A DNA stretch of 64,000 bases from Acidipropionibacterium thoenii DSM 20276 (GTDB lineage Bacteria > Actinomycetota > Actinomycetes > Propionibacteriales > Propionibacteriaceae), in assembly GCF_000423445.1 (NCBI RefSeq), contig NZ_KE384018.1, forward strand, positions 441,098 through 505,097, read 5' to 3'. Every line of letters starts with the position of its first letter. Position 1 is the stretch's first letter. Positions 29,359-39,763 of this stretch are shown here, piece by piece. The notes under the pieces were generated by a model, which was given only the letters and a program-made list of their open reading frames with translations, searched no databases and was not told the DNA's origin. Both the position numbers and the translations under genes were made by a program.

Positions 29359-30305
29359 GCAGGACGACCGGCTTCCAAGGCCGTCGACCCGCCGAGGAGA
29401 GCCCTGTTCAACCGCCCGGCTGCCAGATCAGGGCGTCGAAGATCGGCGGCGCAGAACCGGATGACCCGCAGCCCCTGCTCCATGATTCGTCCCTCCCTCT
29501 CCTTCTCCGCGACGACGACGTCGGAGACGCTCTGCCCGGGCTTGAGCAATCGGCCGTACTTCACCCTGCCGTCGTACTCGCCGACGACTCCGTGCTCCGG
29601 CCACCCGAAGTCGCACCGTGCGATGACCTGGCCATCGGCGGTCCTCACGACGTACTGCAGGGCCGGAGGAGGGCAACCCCGCATCTCCAGCGAGGCCCTC
29701 ATCATGGATTCGCCGGGGCTCTCGGGCAGCGCGTCACTGAACTCGGCGACTCTCCGCGCCACCTTGTTCCCAGGACGACCGGCACCTCGCTCAGCCAGCT
29801 CCAGCAGGAAGCTCCTGGATCCACCGGCGTGCAGCACCGAGTCCGCATTCATGACGCCGGTGACGAAGCCGAACTCGCGCGCCAGATCCAGCGCCACTCG
29901 TTCCGGACAGGTGAGCGGGAGACCATTCACCTCGACCAGCTCGTCATCCTCCAGCCCGCACACCCTGCTCACCAGTTGAGGACGTCGATGTGAGCTCCGC
30001 CCCTGGCCCGGCACCCGGGTGATCCACACCGAGTCCAGGCCCTGATTCATCAGCGGCATGCCCAGCAGCACAGCCGCCGAGACATGGCTCAGGGCGAAGC
30101 TGCCCCCGACCAGCGCCGGCACCGTTGCGGCAATGAGCTCCCGGTGCCGCATCCGTTCATCCTCGGAGAGGTCGCCGGGCACCACTGCGCCTCTCCTGAC
30201 CTGCGTCCAGGAGCCGCTCCGCCTCCCCTTCGCGAGGACGTTGTGGCTGACGCCGGTGCGCACCAGGTCCCTCACGAGTCGCACTCGCCCCATGTCGTCG
30301 TTCAT
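29352..30305 (-). CDS. AbiEi-like N-terminal domain / PD-(D/E)XK-like nuclease-fold protein
   Basis: About 317 residues. The N-terminus (MGRVRLVRDLVRTGVSHNVL, then WTQVRRGAVVPG) resembles the winged-helix region of AbiEi-family antitoxin-domain proteins. The C-terminus has GQVIARCDFGWPEHGVVGEY followed by DGRVKYGR, then AEKEREGRIMEQGLRVIRF. The D...ExDx...K arrangement is like DUF559/Vsr-type nuclease folds. No AbiEii toxin lies next to it. Start is uncertain: ATG 30305 or 30293, neither with a good ribosome binding site. The gene is bounded on both sides by near-identical palindromes and has two DnaA boxes upstream. Function (defence, regulation or cargo) is unknown. Confidence 0.65.
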   Translation of the reverse strand: MNDDMGRVRLVRDLVRTGVSHNVLAKGRRSGSWTQVRRGAVVPGDLSEDERMRHRELIAATVPALVGGSFALSHVSAAVLLGMPLMNQGLDSVWITRVPGQGRSSHRRPQLVSRVCGLEDDELVEVNGLPLTCPERVALDLAREFGFVTGVMNADSVLHAGGSRSFLLELAERGAGRPGNKVARRVAEFSDALPESPGESMMRASLEMRGCPPPALQYVVRTADGQVIARCDFGWPEHGVVGEYDGRVKYGRLLKPGQSVSDVVVAEKEREGRIMEQGLRVIRFCAADLRRPDLAAGRLNRALLGGSTALEAGRPAR

Positions 30306-30354
30306 GACCTGAGTTGGCCACACCGCCGGAGGGCTGTCCAGCGTCCGGCACCGA

Positions 30355-30387
30355 AGCTGTGGACAACCTCCAGCTGTGGACAACTCC
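30355..30387 (-). promoter_or_regulatory. Two tandem DnaA boxes
   Basis: Two perfect TTGTCCACA boxes on the minus strand (30366-30358 and 30383-30375), inside a tandem repeat AGCTGTGGACAACYTCC with a 17-base period. They lie 53-78 bases upstream of the AbiEi-like start codon. TTGTCCACA is the standard high-affinity DnaA-binding sequence in actinobacteria. Confidence 0.7.
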
Positions 30388-30461
30388 GGGGCCGACCGGA
30401 CAGGCGCCTGCCAGATGGGTCGATCCCCGCCGAGGTGCCCTGGCTCTCCCCACCCAGCTCG

Positions 30462-30528
30462 GCGTTGATCCAGTAACTCCTCGTTGATCCCGTTGCATGA
30501 GGATCAACGAGGAGTTACTGGATCAACG
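30462..30528. repeat. Palindromic repeat, copy 2
   Basis: Same 67-bp palindrome as at 29291, with the same loop CGTTGCATGA and therefore direct orientation; arms 30463-30490 and 30501-30528 pair perfectly. The only visible change is the last base of the right arm. It lies upstream of the AbiEi-like gene and downstream of the minus-strand gene ending at 30600. Confidence 0.95.
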
Positions 30529-30599
30529 GCGCAAGGAAGGGGGAGAAAGAAAGAGGCGGAAAGGACAAGTGCGGGCACGAGGGAGCAGGCAGGGGAGGA

Positions 30600-30953
30600 T
30601 CAGCGCTTCATCGCCAGGGCGACGTTGACCACGACCAGGCCCACCCAGCAGATCAGGACGCCGAGCAGCCCACCGTTGGTGCCCAACATGACGGCCGTCA
30701 GCGGAATCGACATCACAACCGAGATGATGGCCACCGCGATCCGGCCACCGGCCGGCACCGCATTACTGGTCTGGGACAGCTGGGCCTCCCGTTCGGAGGC
30801 CACCTGACGCTGGATCTCGGCGGTCACCTTGGCGGCGAAGGAGTCCACCACGGCCGGTTCCATCGACGGGCCGAGGTCGGCCCGGGCACCCAGCACCGCC
30901 TCGGCCTCGGAGCGACTGATGCGCGGATCCTGGGGGACGGGGGAGCTGGCCAT
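30600..30953 (-). CDS. Hypothetical small membrane protein
   Basis: 117 residues of no recognised family. A soluble N-terminal part includes a short helix (ISRSEAEAVLGARADLG) and an amphipathic region (VVDSFAAKVTAEIQRQVASE). This is followed by two transmembrane segments near the C-terminus (IAVAIISVVMSIPLTAVML and LLGVLICWVGLVVVNVALAM). The ATG at 30953 is chosen because GAGGAAGG lies 6-8 bases upstream; an extended start at 31025 is possible. The layout is like actinobacterial small integral proteins of unknown role. Confidence 0.75.
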   Translation of the reverse strand: MASSPVPQDPRISRSEAEAVLGARADLGPSMEPAVVDSFAAKVTAEIQRQVASEREAQLSQTSNAVPAGGRIAVAIISVVMSIPLTAVMLGTNGGLLGVLICWVGLVVVNVALAMKR

Positions 30954-31058
30954 GGGACTGCCTTCCTCAATGGTGGAGAGCTGGGGTGACGATGCATCGA
31001 CCATCCTGCCGTCAGACGGCGCCATGCTCGGCCGGCCGCGACGAGAATGGGGGACAGA

Positions 31059-31466
31059 TCAGGCCGAGATCTTGAGCTTCGAGCCCTCCACCGTCACGGT
31101 GGCGGCCCCCAACCCGCTGGTGGCCGGGCCCTGGGTCACCGAGCCGTCGGCGATCGCGAACCGGGAGCCGTGACAGGGGCAGATGATCTGGCCGTCGGAG
31201 ACCTTGGACACATCGCAGCCGGCATGCGGGCAGACGGCGCTGAACGCCTTGTAGGAGCCCTTGGTCGGCTGGGTGACGACATATCCCGCCTTGCCGAAGA
31301 CGGTTCCGCTGCCGACCGGCACCTGGGAGGAATCGACCTCGAAGGGGCCCGACGGCGTGACCTGCTGGGAGCCTCCGCCCGAACAGCCGGACAGGGCGGT
31401 TCCGGTGGCCAGAGCAGCAAGTCCCAGACCGCTTCGCAGCAGTGCACGTCGTGTGGTTGCCATCAT
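31059..31466 (-). CDS. Rieske [2Fe-2S] lipoprotein
   Basis: Exported iron-sulfur protein, probably an electron carrier on the outer face of the membrane. 135 residues: twin-arginine signal TTRRALLRSG, a lipobox ending LSGC (Cys28, substrate of LspA), and a Rieske domain with cluster ligands CPHAGC and CPCHGSRF. No cytochrome b partner is encoded nearby, so it is a small stand-alone Rieske protein rather than the QcrA subunit. The start is ATG 31466 or 31463; GAGGAG upstream fits either. Confidence 0.9.
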   Translation of the reverse strand: MMATTRRALLRSGLGLAALATGTALSGCSGGGSQQVTPSGPFEVDSSQVPVGSGTVFGKAGYVVTQPTKGSYKAFSAVCPHAGCDVSKVSDGQIICPCHGSRFAIADGSVTQGPATSGLGAATVTVEGSKLKISA

Positions 31467-31493
31467 GTTCTCCTCTGGTGCGGGGTGCTGAGA

Positions 31494-32243
31494 CTACCGG
31501 GTGAGGGCGTTGACCGTCGGGATCGCACTGGCCCCGGTCACCAGGCCGGCCGACACCAGATGGTCGACCCGGTTGATCCAGTGCACCTCGACGCCGCCAC
31601 CTGGCAGCAGGCTGATCATCGAGGTGGAGGTGTTGTCCAGGCTGAACCACCACGGCTCGGAGCCCATCGGGCAGTCGGCCATCAGCTGGAGCCTCTCGGG
31701 GCAGATGATCGCGAACAGCACCAGGGCCCCGATCGCGCCGTGAATCACCATCGCCACGCAGTCCTCCTCGGAATGCGCCCGGCGGATCCAGTCGGCGATG
31801 TCCAGGGCCCGCTCGGCGACCTGTTGGGGGGTCTCCACGTCGCCGCGGTACCAGCCCTGCTCGGTCACCGACTCCGGGAACTGCGCCCTGGCGGTGATCG
31901 CCGCCAGGTCGGACAGCGAGGATCCCCGGGCAGCCTTCTGGGTCGGTCCGAAACCGTCCAGCGGGCCGGGGCGTTCGTAGAGGAAGTCCTCCACCTCCAG
32001 CGGCAGGTCGAGGGCATCGGCGACCGGCGTCGCGGTCTGGATGGTGCGCTTCATCGGAGAGCAGTACAGCCGGGTCGGCCTGGGCCAGACGCCGCCGATC
32101 CAGGCTCCCAGCGCCGCCGCCTGCTGGACCCCCAGATCGGTGATGCCGGGATCGGAGACCCGCCGGTCGGCGTAGTTGCCGGGATCGGATGCCGCCAGCA
32201 GGTTGTTGGCGGACTGGGCGTGGCGGATCAGGAGTAGCTGCAC
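31494..32243 (-). CDS. Histidine phosphatase family protein
   Basis: Phosphoglycerate-mutase-like phosphatase of 249 residues. The catalytic motif is [12 protein letters not shown] (RHA rather than RHG); the second catalytic His is in [25 protein letters not shown] is the substrate-site arginine segment. Substrate unknown. The start GTG 32243 lies 6 bases from a TACGGT -10 (32250-32255 on the minus strand). It is divergent from uvrC across 59 bases that hold both promoters. Confidence 0.88.
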   Translation of the reverse strand: MQLLLIRHAQSANNLLAASDPGNYADRRVSDPGITDLGVQQAAALGAWIGGVWPRPTRLYCSPMKRTIQTATPVADALDLPLEVEDFLYERPGPLDGFGPTQKAARGSSLSDLAAITARAQFPESVTEQGWYRGDVETPQQVAERALDIADWIRRAHSEEDCVAMVIHGAIGALVLFAIICPERLQLMADCPMGSEPWWFSLDNTSTSMISLLPGGGVEVHWINRVDHLVSAGLVTGASAIPTVNALTR

Positions 32244-32249
32244 GTGCCC

Positions 32250-32255
32250 ACCGTA
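32250..32255 (-). promoter_or_regulatory. -10 box of the phosphatase gene, leaderless
   Basis: TACGGT on the minus strand, 6 bases before the GTG at 32243; it faces the uvrC promoter. Confidence 0.55.
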
Positions 32256-32272
32256 TCGATCCCGCACCAGAA

Positions 32273-32295
32273 CCGTCGGTGCCAGCACCTACCCT
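32273..32295 (+). promoter_or_regulatory. uvrC promoter, RecA-independent DNA-damage (PafBC-type) motif
   Basis: CCGTCGGTG-N8-TACCCT. It shares GAACYGTCGGTGCC with the uvrA promoter. The -10 ends 7 bases before the ATG at 32303. Confidence 0.75.
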
Positions 32296-32302
32296 TGCAG
32301 GC

Positions 32303-34327
32303 ATGGCCGACCCGTCCAGCTACCGCCCTGCCCCCGGCACCATCCCCACCCAGCCCGGGGTCTACCGGTTCAGCGACGAGCACGGCCAGGTGATCTACGT
32401 CGGCAAGGCCAAGAACCTGCGCAACCGGCTCAACTCCTACTTCCAGGACATCTCGGCCCTTCACCCGCGGACCCAGCGGATGGTCACCACCGCCGCCCAC
32501 GTCCAGTGGACAGTGGTCCAGAACGAGTTGGAGTCCCTGCAGCTCGAGTACACCTGGATCAAGGAGTTCGATCCGCGGTTCAACGTGATGTACCGCGATG
32601 ACAAGACCTACCCGTGGCTGTGCGTCACCTGGACCGACGAGTTCCCCAGGGTCTTCGTCGGACGCGGCAACCACCGCCGCGGCTGGCGCTACTTCGGCCC
32701 CTTCGGGCAGGCCTGGGCGATCCGCGACACGATGGAGACGCTGCTGCGGGTCTTCCCGATGCGGTCCTGCTCGACCGGCGTCTTCAACCGAGCCAGAGCC
32801 CAGGGACGGCCCTGCCTGCTGGGCTACATCGGCAAGTGCTCGGCCCCCTGCGTGGGACGCATCGGGCCCGAGGCGCACCGCCAGATCGCCGACGACTTCT
32901 GCTCCTTCATGGCCGGTCACTCCACCGGGCTGGTCCACAGGATCGAACGCCAGATGGAGGACGCCGCCACCAACCTCGAGTTCGAGAAGGCCGCCGTGCT
33001 GCGCGACTCCCTGGGGGCCCTGGCCAAGGCCACCGAGCGCAACGCCATCGTGCTGGGGGACGGCACCGACGCCGATGTCATCGCGCTGGCCATGGACCCC
33101 CTCGAGGTGGCCGTCAAGATCTTCCACGTCCGCGGTGGACGGGTCCGCGGCGAGCGCGGCTGGGTCGCGGACCGGGCCGACGACGCCGAGGCCGGTGACC
33201 TGATGGAGAGCTTCCTGCTCACCCTCTACGGCGCCGGCGACGTCACCCGTGGCGAGGTCCGCGAGACCGGCCAGGGCCCCGTCATCCCCAGGCTGGTGAT
33301 GGTCTCCCACGAACCGGCCTCCCCTCAGGCGATGAAGGAACTGCTGAGCGAGTCGCGCGGATCCCATGTCGAGATCCGGGTGCCCCAGCGCGGCGACAAA
33401 CGCACCCTGATGGACACCGTCACCCGCAATGCGGCCGAGGCGCTGGCCCAGCACAAGCTGAAACGCTCCTCGGACCTGGCCACCAGGACCCGGGCCCTGG
33501 AGGAGATCCAGGAGGCGCTGGGCCTGGACCGGGCCCCGCTGAGGATGGAGTCCTACGACATCTCGCACATCCAGGGCCACCAGGTGGTCGGCTCGATGGT
33601 GGTCTTCGAGGACGGGATGGCCCGTAAATCGGAGTACCGCCGGTTCATCATCAAGAGTTTCGACGGCTCCGACGACTTCGCGGCGATGCACGAGGTCCTG
33701 TCGCGGCGTCTCAAGAGGCTGCTGGACGACCGTCAGGCGATGGCCGAGGGGGCCCAGGGAGCCTCCGACGGGGCAGACGTCACCGGAACCCTCATCGATC
33801 CCACCACCGGCGCTCCCCGCAAGTTCGCCTATGCGCCCAATCTCATCGTCGTCGACGGCGGAGCCCCCCAGGTGCACGCCGCCCAGGAGGTGCTCGAGGA
33901 GTTCGGCCTGGCCAACGAGATCGCGCTGTGCGGCCTGGCGAAGCGGCTCGAGGAGGTCTGGCTGCCCGACGAGGAGTGGCCGGTGATCCTGCCGCGGACC
34001 TCCGAGGGGCTCTACCTGCTGCAGAGGCTGCGCGACGAGGCCCACCGGTTCGCCATCACCTTCCACCGCTCCCGGCGTTCCAAGGCGATGGTGGAGTCGG
34101 TCCTCGATGAGGTGCCGGGCCTGGGGGAGGTGCGCCGCAAGACCCTGCTGGCGCATTTCGGCAGCCTTCGGGCGCTCCGGGCGGCCGGCGTCGACCAGAT
34201 CGCCGAGGTGCCGGGGTTCGGGCCGGTGCTGGCCCGGTCGGTGGCCGATGCGCTGAGTGCAGCCGCGCCTCAGCCGGCCGTCAACACCGCCACCGGCGAG
34301 GTGCTGGAGGAGGGTCCCACCCCGTGA
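32303..34327 (+). CDS. uvrC: UvrC, excinuclease ABC subunit C
   Basis: Makes both incisions in nucleotide excision repair. 674 residues: N-terminal GIY-YIG nuclease ([20 protein letters not shown]), a cysteine cluster (CSTGVFN...[13 protein letters not shown]), a UVR domain for UvrB contact ([20 protein letters not shown]), the RNase H-like 5' nuclease ([18 protein letters not shown]) and tandem helix-hairpin-helix motifs at the end ([25 protein letters not shown]). Heads the conserved actinobacterial uvrC-rapZ-yvcK-whiA-gap-pgk-tpiA-secG series. Confidence 0.98.
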   Translation: MADPSSYRPAPGTIPTQPGVYRFSDEHGQVIYVGKAKNLRNRLNSYFQDISALHPRTQRMVTTAAHVQWTVVQNELESLQLEYTWIKEFDPRFNVMYRDDKTYPWLCVTWTDEFPRVFVGRGNHRRGWRYFGPFGQAWAIRDTMETLLRVFPMRSCSTGVFNRARAQGRPCLLGYIGKCSAPCVGRIGPEAHRQIADDFCSFMAGHSTGLVHRIERQMEDAATNLEFEKAAVLRDSLGALAKATERNAIVLGDGTDADVIALAMDPLEVAVKIFHVRGGRVRGERGWVADRADDAEAGDLMESFLLTLYGAGDVTRGEVRETGQGPVIPRLVMVSHEPASPQAMKELLSESRGSHVEIRVPQRGDKRTLMDTVTRNAAEALAQHKLKRSSDLATRTRALEEIQEALGLDRAPLRMESYDISHIQGHQVVGSMVVFEDGMARKSEYRRFIIKSFDGSDDFAAMHEVLSRRLKRLLDDRQAMAEGAQGASDGADVTGTLIDPTTGAPRKFAYAPNLIVVDGGAPQVHAAQEVLEEFGLANEIALCGLAKRLEEVWLPDEEWPVILPRTSEGLYLLQRLRDEAHRFAITFHRSRRSKAMVESVLDEVPGLGEVRRKTLLAHFGSLRALRAAGVDQIAEVPGFGPVLARSVADALSAAAPQPAVNTATGEVLEEGPTP

Positions 34328-34360
34328 CCCCATCGATCCCCTGAACCGCGACGAGGGTCC

Positions 34361-34366
34361 TACGAT
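34361..34366 (+). promoter_or_regulatory. rapZ -10 box, leaderless
   Basis: TACGAT ends 6 bases before the rapZ GTG at 34373; no ribosome binding site is present. Confidence 0.6.
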
Positions 34367-34372
34367 GGGCCC

Positions 34373-35257
34373 GTGACCAGTCCAGTCGACACCCCCGCCA
34401 GCCCCGCCCCGCAGCGGGTGGTCGTCATCACCGGGATGTCAGGGGCCGGCCGGCGCACCACCGCCCATGCGATGGAGGATCTGGGCTGGTATGTCGTCGA
34501 CAATCTTCCGCCGGCGATGCTGTCGGAGCTGGTCTCGGAGACCTCCGTCAACGGCGTCGACCGGCTCGCCGTGGTGCTGGACGTCCGCACCCGCGGAATG
34601 TTCGAGAACCTCGACGCCGCGCTGCGCCAGTTGCACAGCCGCGGCGTGGAACCGCAGATGGTCTACCTGGAGGCCTCCGACGAGGCGATCGTCAAGCGTC
34701 AGGAGTCCAGCCGTCGGCCGCTCCCGCTCCAGCACGGCGGCCATCTGCTGGACGCCATCGCTCGGGAGCGCCGGATGCTGTCGGGGGTGCGGGCCGCAGC
34801 GGACTTGGTGATCGACACCACCTCGATCACCACCCGCCAGCTTGCCCAGCGGATCGACTCGGCCTTCGCCGAGGTCAATGACCAGCTCACCATCCAGTTG
34901 ATGACCTTCGGGTTCAAACGCGGCGTGCCGATCGACGCGGATCTGGTCTTCGACGTGCGCTTCCTGCCCAATCCCTACTGGGTGCCGGAGCTGCGGCCCA
35001 AGACCGGGCTGTCTCCCGACGTCTCCTCCTACGTGCTGGCCCAGAGCGGGGCCCGCGAGTTCATCGACCGGGTCGATGAGCTCCTGGCCGGGATGGAACC
35101 GGGATATCTTCGGGAGGGCAAGAAGCAGGTGACGGTCGCGATCGGCTGCACCGGAGGAAAGCATCGCAGTACCGCGATCGCCGAGGAGCTGGCTCGTCGG
35201 CTGAGATCCAGGGGACGCCCGGTCGCAGTGCTGCACCGGGATCTGGGCAGGGAGTGA
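34373..35257 (+). CDS. rapZ: RapZ/YvcJ-family nucleotide-binding protein
   Basis: P-loop protein of 294 residues. In E. coli RapZ is an RNase E adapter that senses GlcN6P; in Gram-positives the role is less clear. P-loop region VITGMSGAGRRTTAHAMEDL (arginines where most members have K/S), then VDNLPPAML; the C-terminal domain has TFGFKRGVPIDADLVFDVRF, IGCTGGKHRSTAIAE and HRDLGRE. RNase E is also encoded in the window (45.4 kb), but a functional link is only suggested. Confidence 0.93.
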   Translation: MTSPVDTPASPAPQRVVVITGMSGAGRRTTAHAMEDLGWYVVDNLPPAMLSELVSETSVNGVDRLAVVLDVRTRGMFENLDAALRQLHSRGVEPQMVYLEASDEAIVKRQESSRRPLPLQHGGHLLDAIARERRMLSGVRAAADLVIDTTSITTRQLAQRIDSAFAEVNDQLTIQLMTFGFKRGVPIDADLVFDVRFLPNPYWVPELRPKTGLSPDVSSYVLAQSGAREFIDRVDELLAGMEPGYLREGKKQVTVAIGCTGGKHRSTAIAEELARRLRSRGRPVAVLHRDLGRE

Positions 35258-35259
35258 CC

Positions 35260-36234
35260 ATGGCGCTCAAACAGGGAGAGAACACCCTCGACGGGCCGGT
35301 GGTGGCCGCCTTCGGCGGTGGTCACGGGCTGGCCGCCTCGCTGCGGGCACTGCGCCGGGTCACCTCGCAGATCACCGCGATCGTCACGGTGGCCGACAAC
35401 GGCGGATCCTCGGGACGGCTGAGGGAGGAGTTCTCCTGCCTCCCGCCCGGGGACCTGCGCCGGGCGCTGGCCGCGCTGTGCGCCGACGACCGGGTCGGAC
35501 GGACCTGGGCCGAGGTGCTGCAGTCCCGGTTCGGGGGCCAGGGTGAGCTGGCAGGACATGCCATCGGCAACCTGTTGATCGCCGGGCTGTGGCAGGAGCT
35601 CGGCGATCCGGTCGCCGGGCTGGACATGGTCGCCGAACTGCTGGGCACCCGCGGAAGGGTGCTGCCGATGGCCCTGGTGCCGCTGGACATCTCCGCGGAG
35701 GTGATCGGCCTGGACCCGCTGCGCCCCGACGAGACCTACACCCTGACCGGGCAGGCCACCGTCGCCAAGACCCGCGCCGAGGTGCTCACCGTCCGCCTGG
35801 AGCCGGCTGATCCGCCGGCCTGCCCGCAAGCCATCGAGGCGATCGCCGACGCCGACTACCTGGTGCTGGGCCCCGGCTCATGGTTCACCTCGGTGATGCC
35901 CCACCTGCTGGTGCCGGAGATCGCCGATGCCATCATCGAGTCCCCGGCGCACAAGATCCTCGCCCTCAACATCGCCCCCACCGAGGAGACCGACGGATTC
36001 AGCCCCGCCCGCCATCTGGAGGTGCTGGCCGAGCACGAGCCGCGGATCCGCTTCGACACCATCCTGGCCGACCGGAACTTCGCCTCCGAGGACTCCCATC
36101 TGGCCTCCTACGCCCGCAATCTGGGGGCTGAGCTGGTGGAGGCCGACCTGGCCGTGCGCGACGGCACGGCTCGTCACGACACGCTACGGTTGGCCTCCGC
36201 CTACGCCGAGATCATGGGCTGCGCGGCGCACTGA
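35260..36234 (+). CDS. yvcK: YvcK/CofD-family gluconeogenesis factor (UDP-sugar-binding)
   Basis: Regulator of carbon flux and cell-wall precursor supply that binds UDP-GlcNAc-type sugars. About 324 residues: VVAAFGGGHGLAASLRALRR at the N-terminus, VTVADNGGSSGRLREEF, PPGDLRRALAAL and LVLGPGSWFTSVMPHLLV. The ATG at 35260 is favoured, with GGGAG 7 bases upstream. The GTG at 35254, which overlaps the rapZ stop, is only one base from that GGGAG. The next gene is whiA, the invariant neighbour. Confidence 0.93.
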   Translation: MALKQGENTLDGPVVAAFGGGHGLAASLRALRRVTSQITAIVTVADNGGSSGRLREEFSCLPPGDLRRALAALCADDRVGRTWAEVLQSRFGGQGELAGHAIGNLLIAGLWQELGDPVAGLDMVAELLGTRGRVLPMALVPLDISAEVIGLDPLRPDETYTLTGQATVAKTRAEVLTVRLEPADPPACPQAIEAIADADYLVLGPGSWFTSVMPHLLVPEIADAIIESPAHKILALNIAPTEETDGFSPARHLEVLAEHEPRIRFDTILADRNFASEDSHLASYARNLGAELVEADLAVRDGTARHDTLRLASAYAEIMGCAAH

Positions 36235-36288
36235 CCTGGTCGACAGACCCCGTCGGCCTCGCTGCCATCCCAGGAAAGGAACCACCAG

Positions 36289-37275
36289 ATGGCCCTCACC
36301 GCCCGCGTGAAGTCCGAACTGTCGACCGTCGTCGTGCCCAAGATGTGCTGCCGGCGTTCGGAGATCGCGACGACCCTGCGGTTCGCGGGCGGGATCCACC
36401 TGGTGGGCGGCCACATCGTCATCGAGGCCGAGCTGGACTCCGGGGGTGCGGTCCGTCGGTTGCGCCAGTCGATCCAGGAGATCTACCACCTCGATGCCGA
36501 TGTGGTGGTCGTGCACGGCTCGGGGATCCACCCGAACACCCGCTATGTGCTGAGGCTGGCCCGCGGCGGCGGGGATCTGGCCCGGCTCACCGGACTCATC
36601 GACCGATCCGGGCGTCCGGTGCGGGGACTGCCCTCGGCGGTGGTCGGTGGCGGCCAGTGCTGCCAGGCGGCCGCCTGGCGCGGGGCCTTCCTGGCCCGCG
36701 GCTCCCTCACCGAGCCGGGCCGGTCGATGGCGATGGAGATCACCGCCCCCGGATCGGAGGCCGCGATGGCACTGGTGGGGGCCGCGCGGCGTCTCGACAT
36801 CTCGGTGAAGTCGCGCCAGGCCCGCCACGTCGAGCGGGTGCTGATCCGAGACGGCGACTCGATCGCCGCGATGCTCACCCGGATGGGCGCCCATGAGGCG
36901 GTGCTGGCCTGGGAGGACCGCCGGGTGCGCCGCGAGGTGCGCGCCTCGGCCAACCGGCTGGCCAATTTCGACGACGCTAATCTGCGCCGTTCGGCGCACG
37001 CCGCGGTGACCGCCAGCGCCCGGGTGCAGCGGGCCCTGGAGATCCTGGGGGACGATGTCCCCGACCACCTGCTGGAGGCCGGCCGGCTGAGGCTGGACAA
37101 CCGCAACGCCAGCCTCGAGGAGCTCGGCCAGCTGCACGTCCCGCCGCTCACCAAGGACGCCGTGGCCGGGCGGATCCGGCGTCTGCTGGCCACCGCCGAC
37201 AAGGCCGCCAAGGCCCAGGGAATCCCCACCACCCTGGAGAGCCTGCCCGCCGAGATCCGGGAGGAGCATTCCTGA
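36289..37275 (+). CDS. whiA: WhiA, DNA-binding developmental/division regulator
   Basis: LAGLIDADG-like plus helix-turn-helix transcription regulator; with WhiB it controls division genes in Streptomyces and affects chromosome segregation in Bacillus. 328 residues: N-terminal [20 protein letters not shown], the homing-endonuclease-like domain through about 200, and a C-terminal HTH ([20 protein letters not shown]). ATG 36289 follows AGGAAAGGAA. This organism group does not sporulate, so a division role is more likely. Confidence 0.95.
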   Translation: MALTARVKSELSTVVVPKMCCRRSEIATTLRFAGGIHLVGGHIVIEAELDSGGAVRRLRQSIQEIYHLDADVVVVHGSGIHPNTRYVLRLARGGGDLARLTGLIDRSGRPVRGLPSAVVGGGQCCQAAAWRGAFLARGSLTEPGRSMAMEITAPGSEAAMALVGAARRLDISVKSRQARHVERVLIRDGDSIAAMLTRMGAHEAVLAWEDRRVRREVRASANRLANFDDANLRRSAHAAVTASARVQRALEILGDDVPDHLLEAGRLRLDNRNASLEELGQLHVPPLTKDAVAGRIRRLLATADKAAKAQGIPTTLESLPAEIREEHS

Positions 37276-37304
37276 ACCGGGGGCCAACGGGGGATGAACG
37301 ATAG

Positions 37305-38426
<1,122 letters not shown>

Positions 38427-38456
38427 GCTCGTTGAGCCCAACGGCGTGACATGCAC

Positions 38457-38492
38457 GACGGCCCCGTGCCCCTCTCGGGGTGCGGGGCCGTC
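38457..38492 (+). terminator. gap terminator/attenuator
   Basis: Stem GACGGCCCCG / CGGGGCCGTC with an inner CCCC/GGGG, between gap and pgk. It should lower pgk-tpiA transcription relative to gap, if read-through is the main route. Confidence 0.8.
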
Positions 38493-38554
38493 GCCCATGT
38501 CCGCCGGCACACCGTGTGCACCGCACACTTCTCCCAGTACAGAAAGGATCGTCC

Positions 38555-39763
38555 ATGAAGTCAGTTGAGGACCTCGGCGACCTGTCAGGCAAGCGGGTTG
38601 TCATCCGCTGCGATTTCAATGTCCCGCTCGACGGCGAGACCATCACCGACGACGGCCGCATCAAGGCCGCCCTGCCCACCCTGGAGCAGCTGCACCAGGC
38701 CGGCGCCCGTACCACCGTGCTGGCCCACCTCGGACGCCCGAAGGGTGCGGTGGACCCCAAGTTCTCGCTGGCCCCGGTGGCCAAGCGTCTCGGTGAGCTG
38801 ATGGGTCTCGACATCAAGCTCGCCTCCGATGTCGTCGGCCCCTCGGCCCAGCGGACCTCCGCATCCCTCAAGGACGGCGAGATCGCGCTGGTCGAGAACG
38901 TTCGCTTCGAGAAGGGCGAGACCTCCAAGGACGAGGCCGAGCGCACCGAGCTGGCCAAGAAGTACGCCTCCTTCGGCGACTTCTACGTCTCCAACGGTTT
39001 CGGCGTCGTGCACCGCAAGCAGGCCTCGGTCTACGACATCGCCAAGCTCCTGCCGAGCGCTGCCGGATCCCTGGTCGAGAAGGAGGTGAAGGTCCTCGAG
39101 GGCCTCACCGATGACCCGAAGCGTCCCTTCGTGGTGGTGCTCGGTGGCGCCAAGGTCGCCGACAAGCTGGCTGTCATCGACAACCTGCTCAAGGTCGCCG
39201 ACACCCTGGTGATCGGCGGCGGAATGGCCTTCACCTTCATCAAGGCCGAGGGCAACGAGGTCGGCCGCTCGCTGGTCGACGACGACTCGATCGAGGCCGT
39301 CAGGCGCTACCTGGCCCAGGCCGAGGCCGCCGGCAAGAAGATCCTGCTGCCGGTCGACGTCCGGGTCTCCGACGCGATCGACTTCGGTGCCCACACCGTC
39401 GGCGAGATCGACGTGGTCGCCGCCAACGAGATCCCTGTCAGCATGATGGGTCTGGACATCGGTCCGCAGACCGAGAAGCTGTACGCCGATGCGATCCGTT
39501 CGGCCGCCTCGGTGTTCTGGAACGGCCCGATGGGCGTCTTCGAGATCAAGGGCCTGGAGGAGGGCACCCGCGCTGTCGCGCAGGCCCTCACCGAGGTCAA
39601 GGGGCTGTCGGTGGTCGGCGGTGGCGATTCCGCCTCCGCGGTCCGCTCGCTCGGCTTCGCCGATGACCAGTTCGGTCACATTTCCACCGGTGGTGGTGCC
39701 TCCTTGGAGCTCATGGAGGGCAAGGAACTCCCCGGTATCGCAGTCCTGAAGGAGAGCAACTGA
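38555..39763 (+). CDS. pgk: Phosphoglycerate kinase
   Basis: ATP-forming glycolytic enzyme; 402 residues. N-terminal [20 protein letters not shown] with substrate-binding [16 protein letters not shown], then [15 protein letters not shown] and [10 protein letters not shown], and [13 protein letters not shown] near the C-terminus. The ATG at 38555 follows AGAAAGGATCG. Its stop shares one base with the tpiA start (TGATG), so the two are translationally coupled. Confidence 0.98.
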   Translation: MKSVEDLGDLSGKRVVIRCDFNVPLDGETITDDGRIKAALPTLEQLHQAGARTTVLAHLGRPKGAVDPKFSLAPVAKRLGELMGLDIKLASDVVGPSAQRTSASLKDGEIALVENVRFEKGETSKDEAERTELAKKYASFGDFYVSNGFGVVHRKQASVYDIAKLLPSAAGSLVEKEVKVLEGLTDDPKRPFVVVLGGAKVADKLAVIDNLLKVADTLVIGGGMAFTFIKAEGNEVGRSLVDDDSIEAVRRYLAQAEAAGKKILLPVDVRVSDAIDFGAHTVGEIDVVAANEIPVSMMGLDIGPQTEKLYADAIRSAASVFWNGPMGVFEIKGLEEGTRAVAQALTEVKGLSVVGGGDSASAVRSLGFADDQFGHISTGGGASLELMEGKELPGIAVLKESN

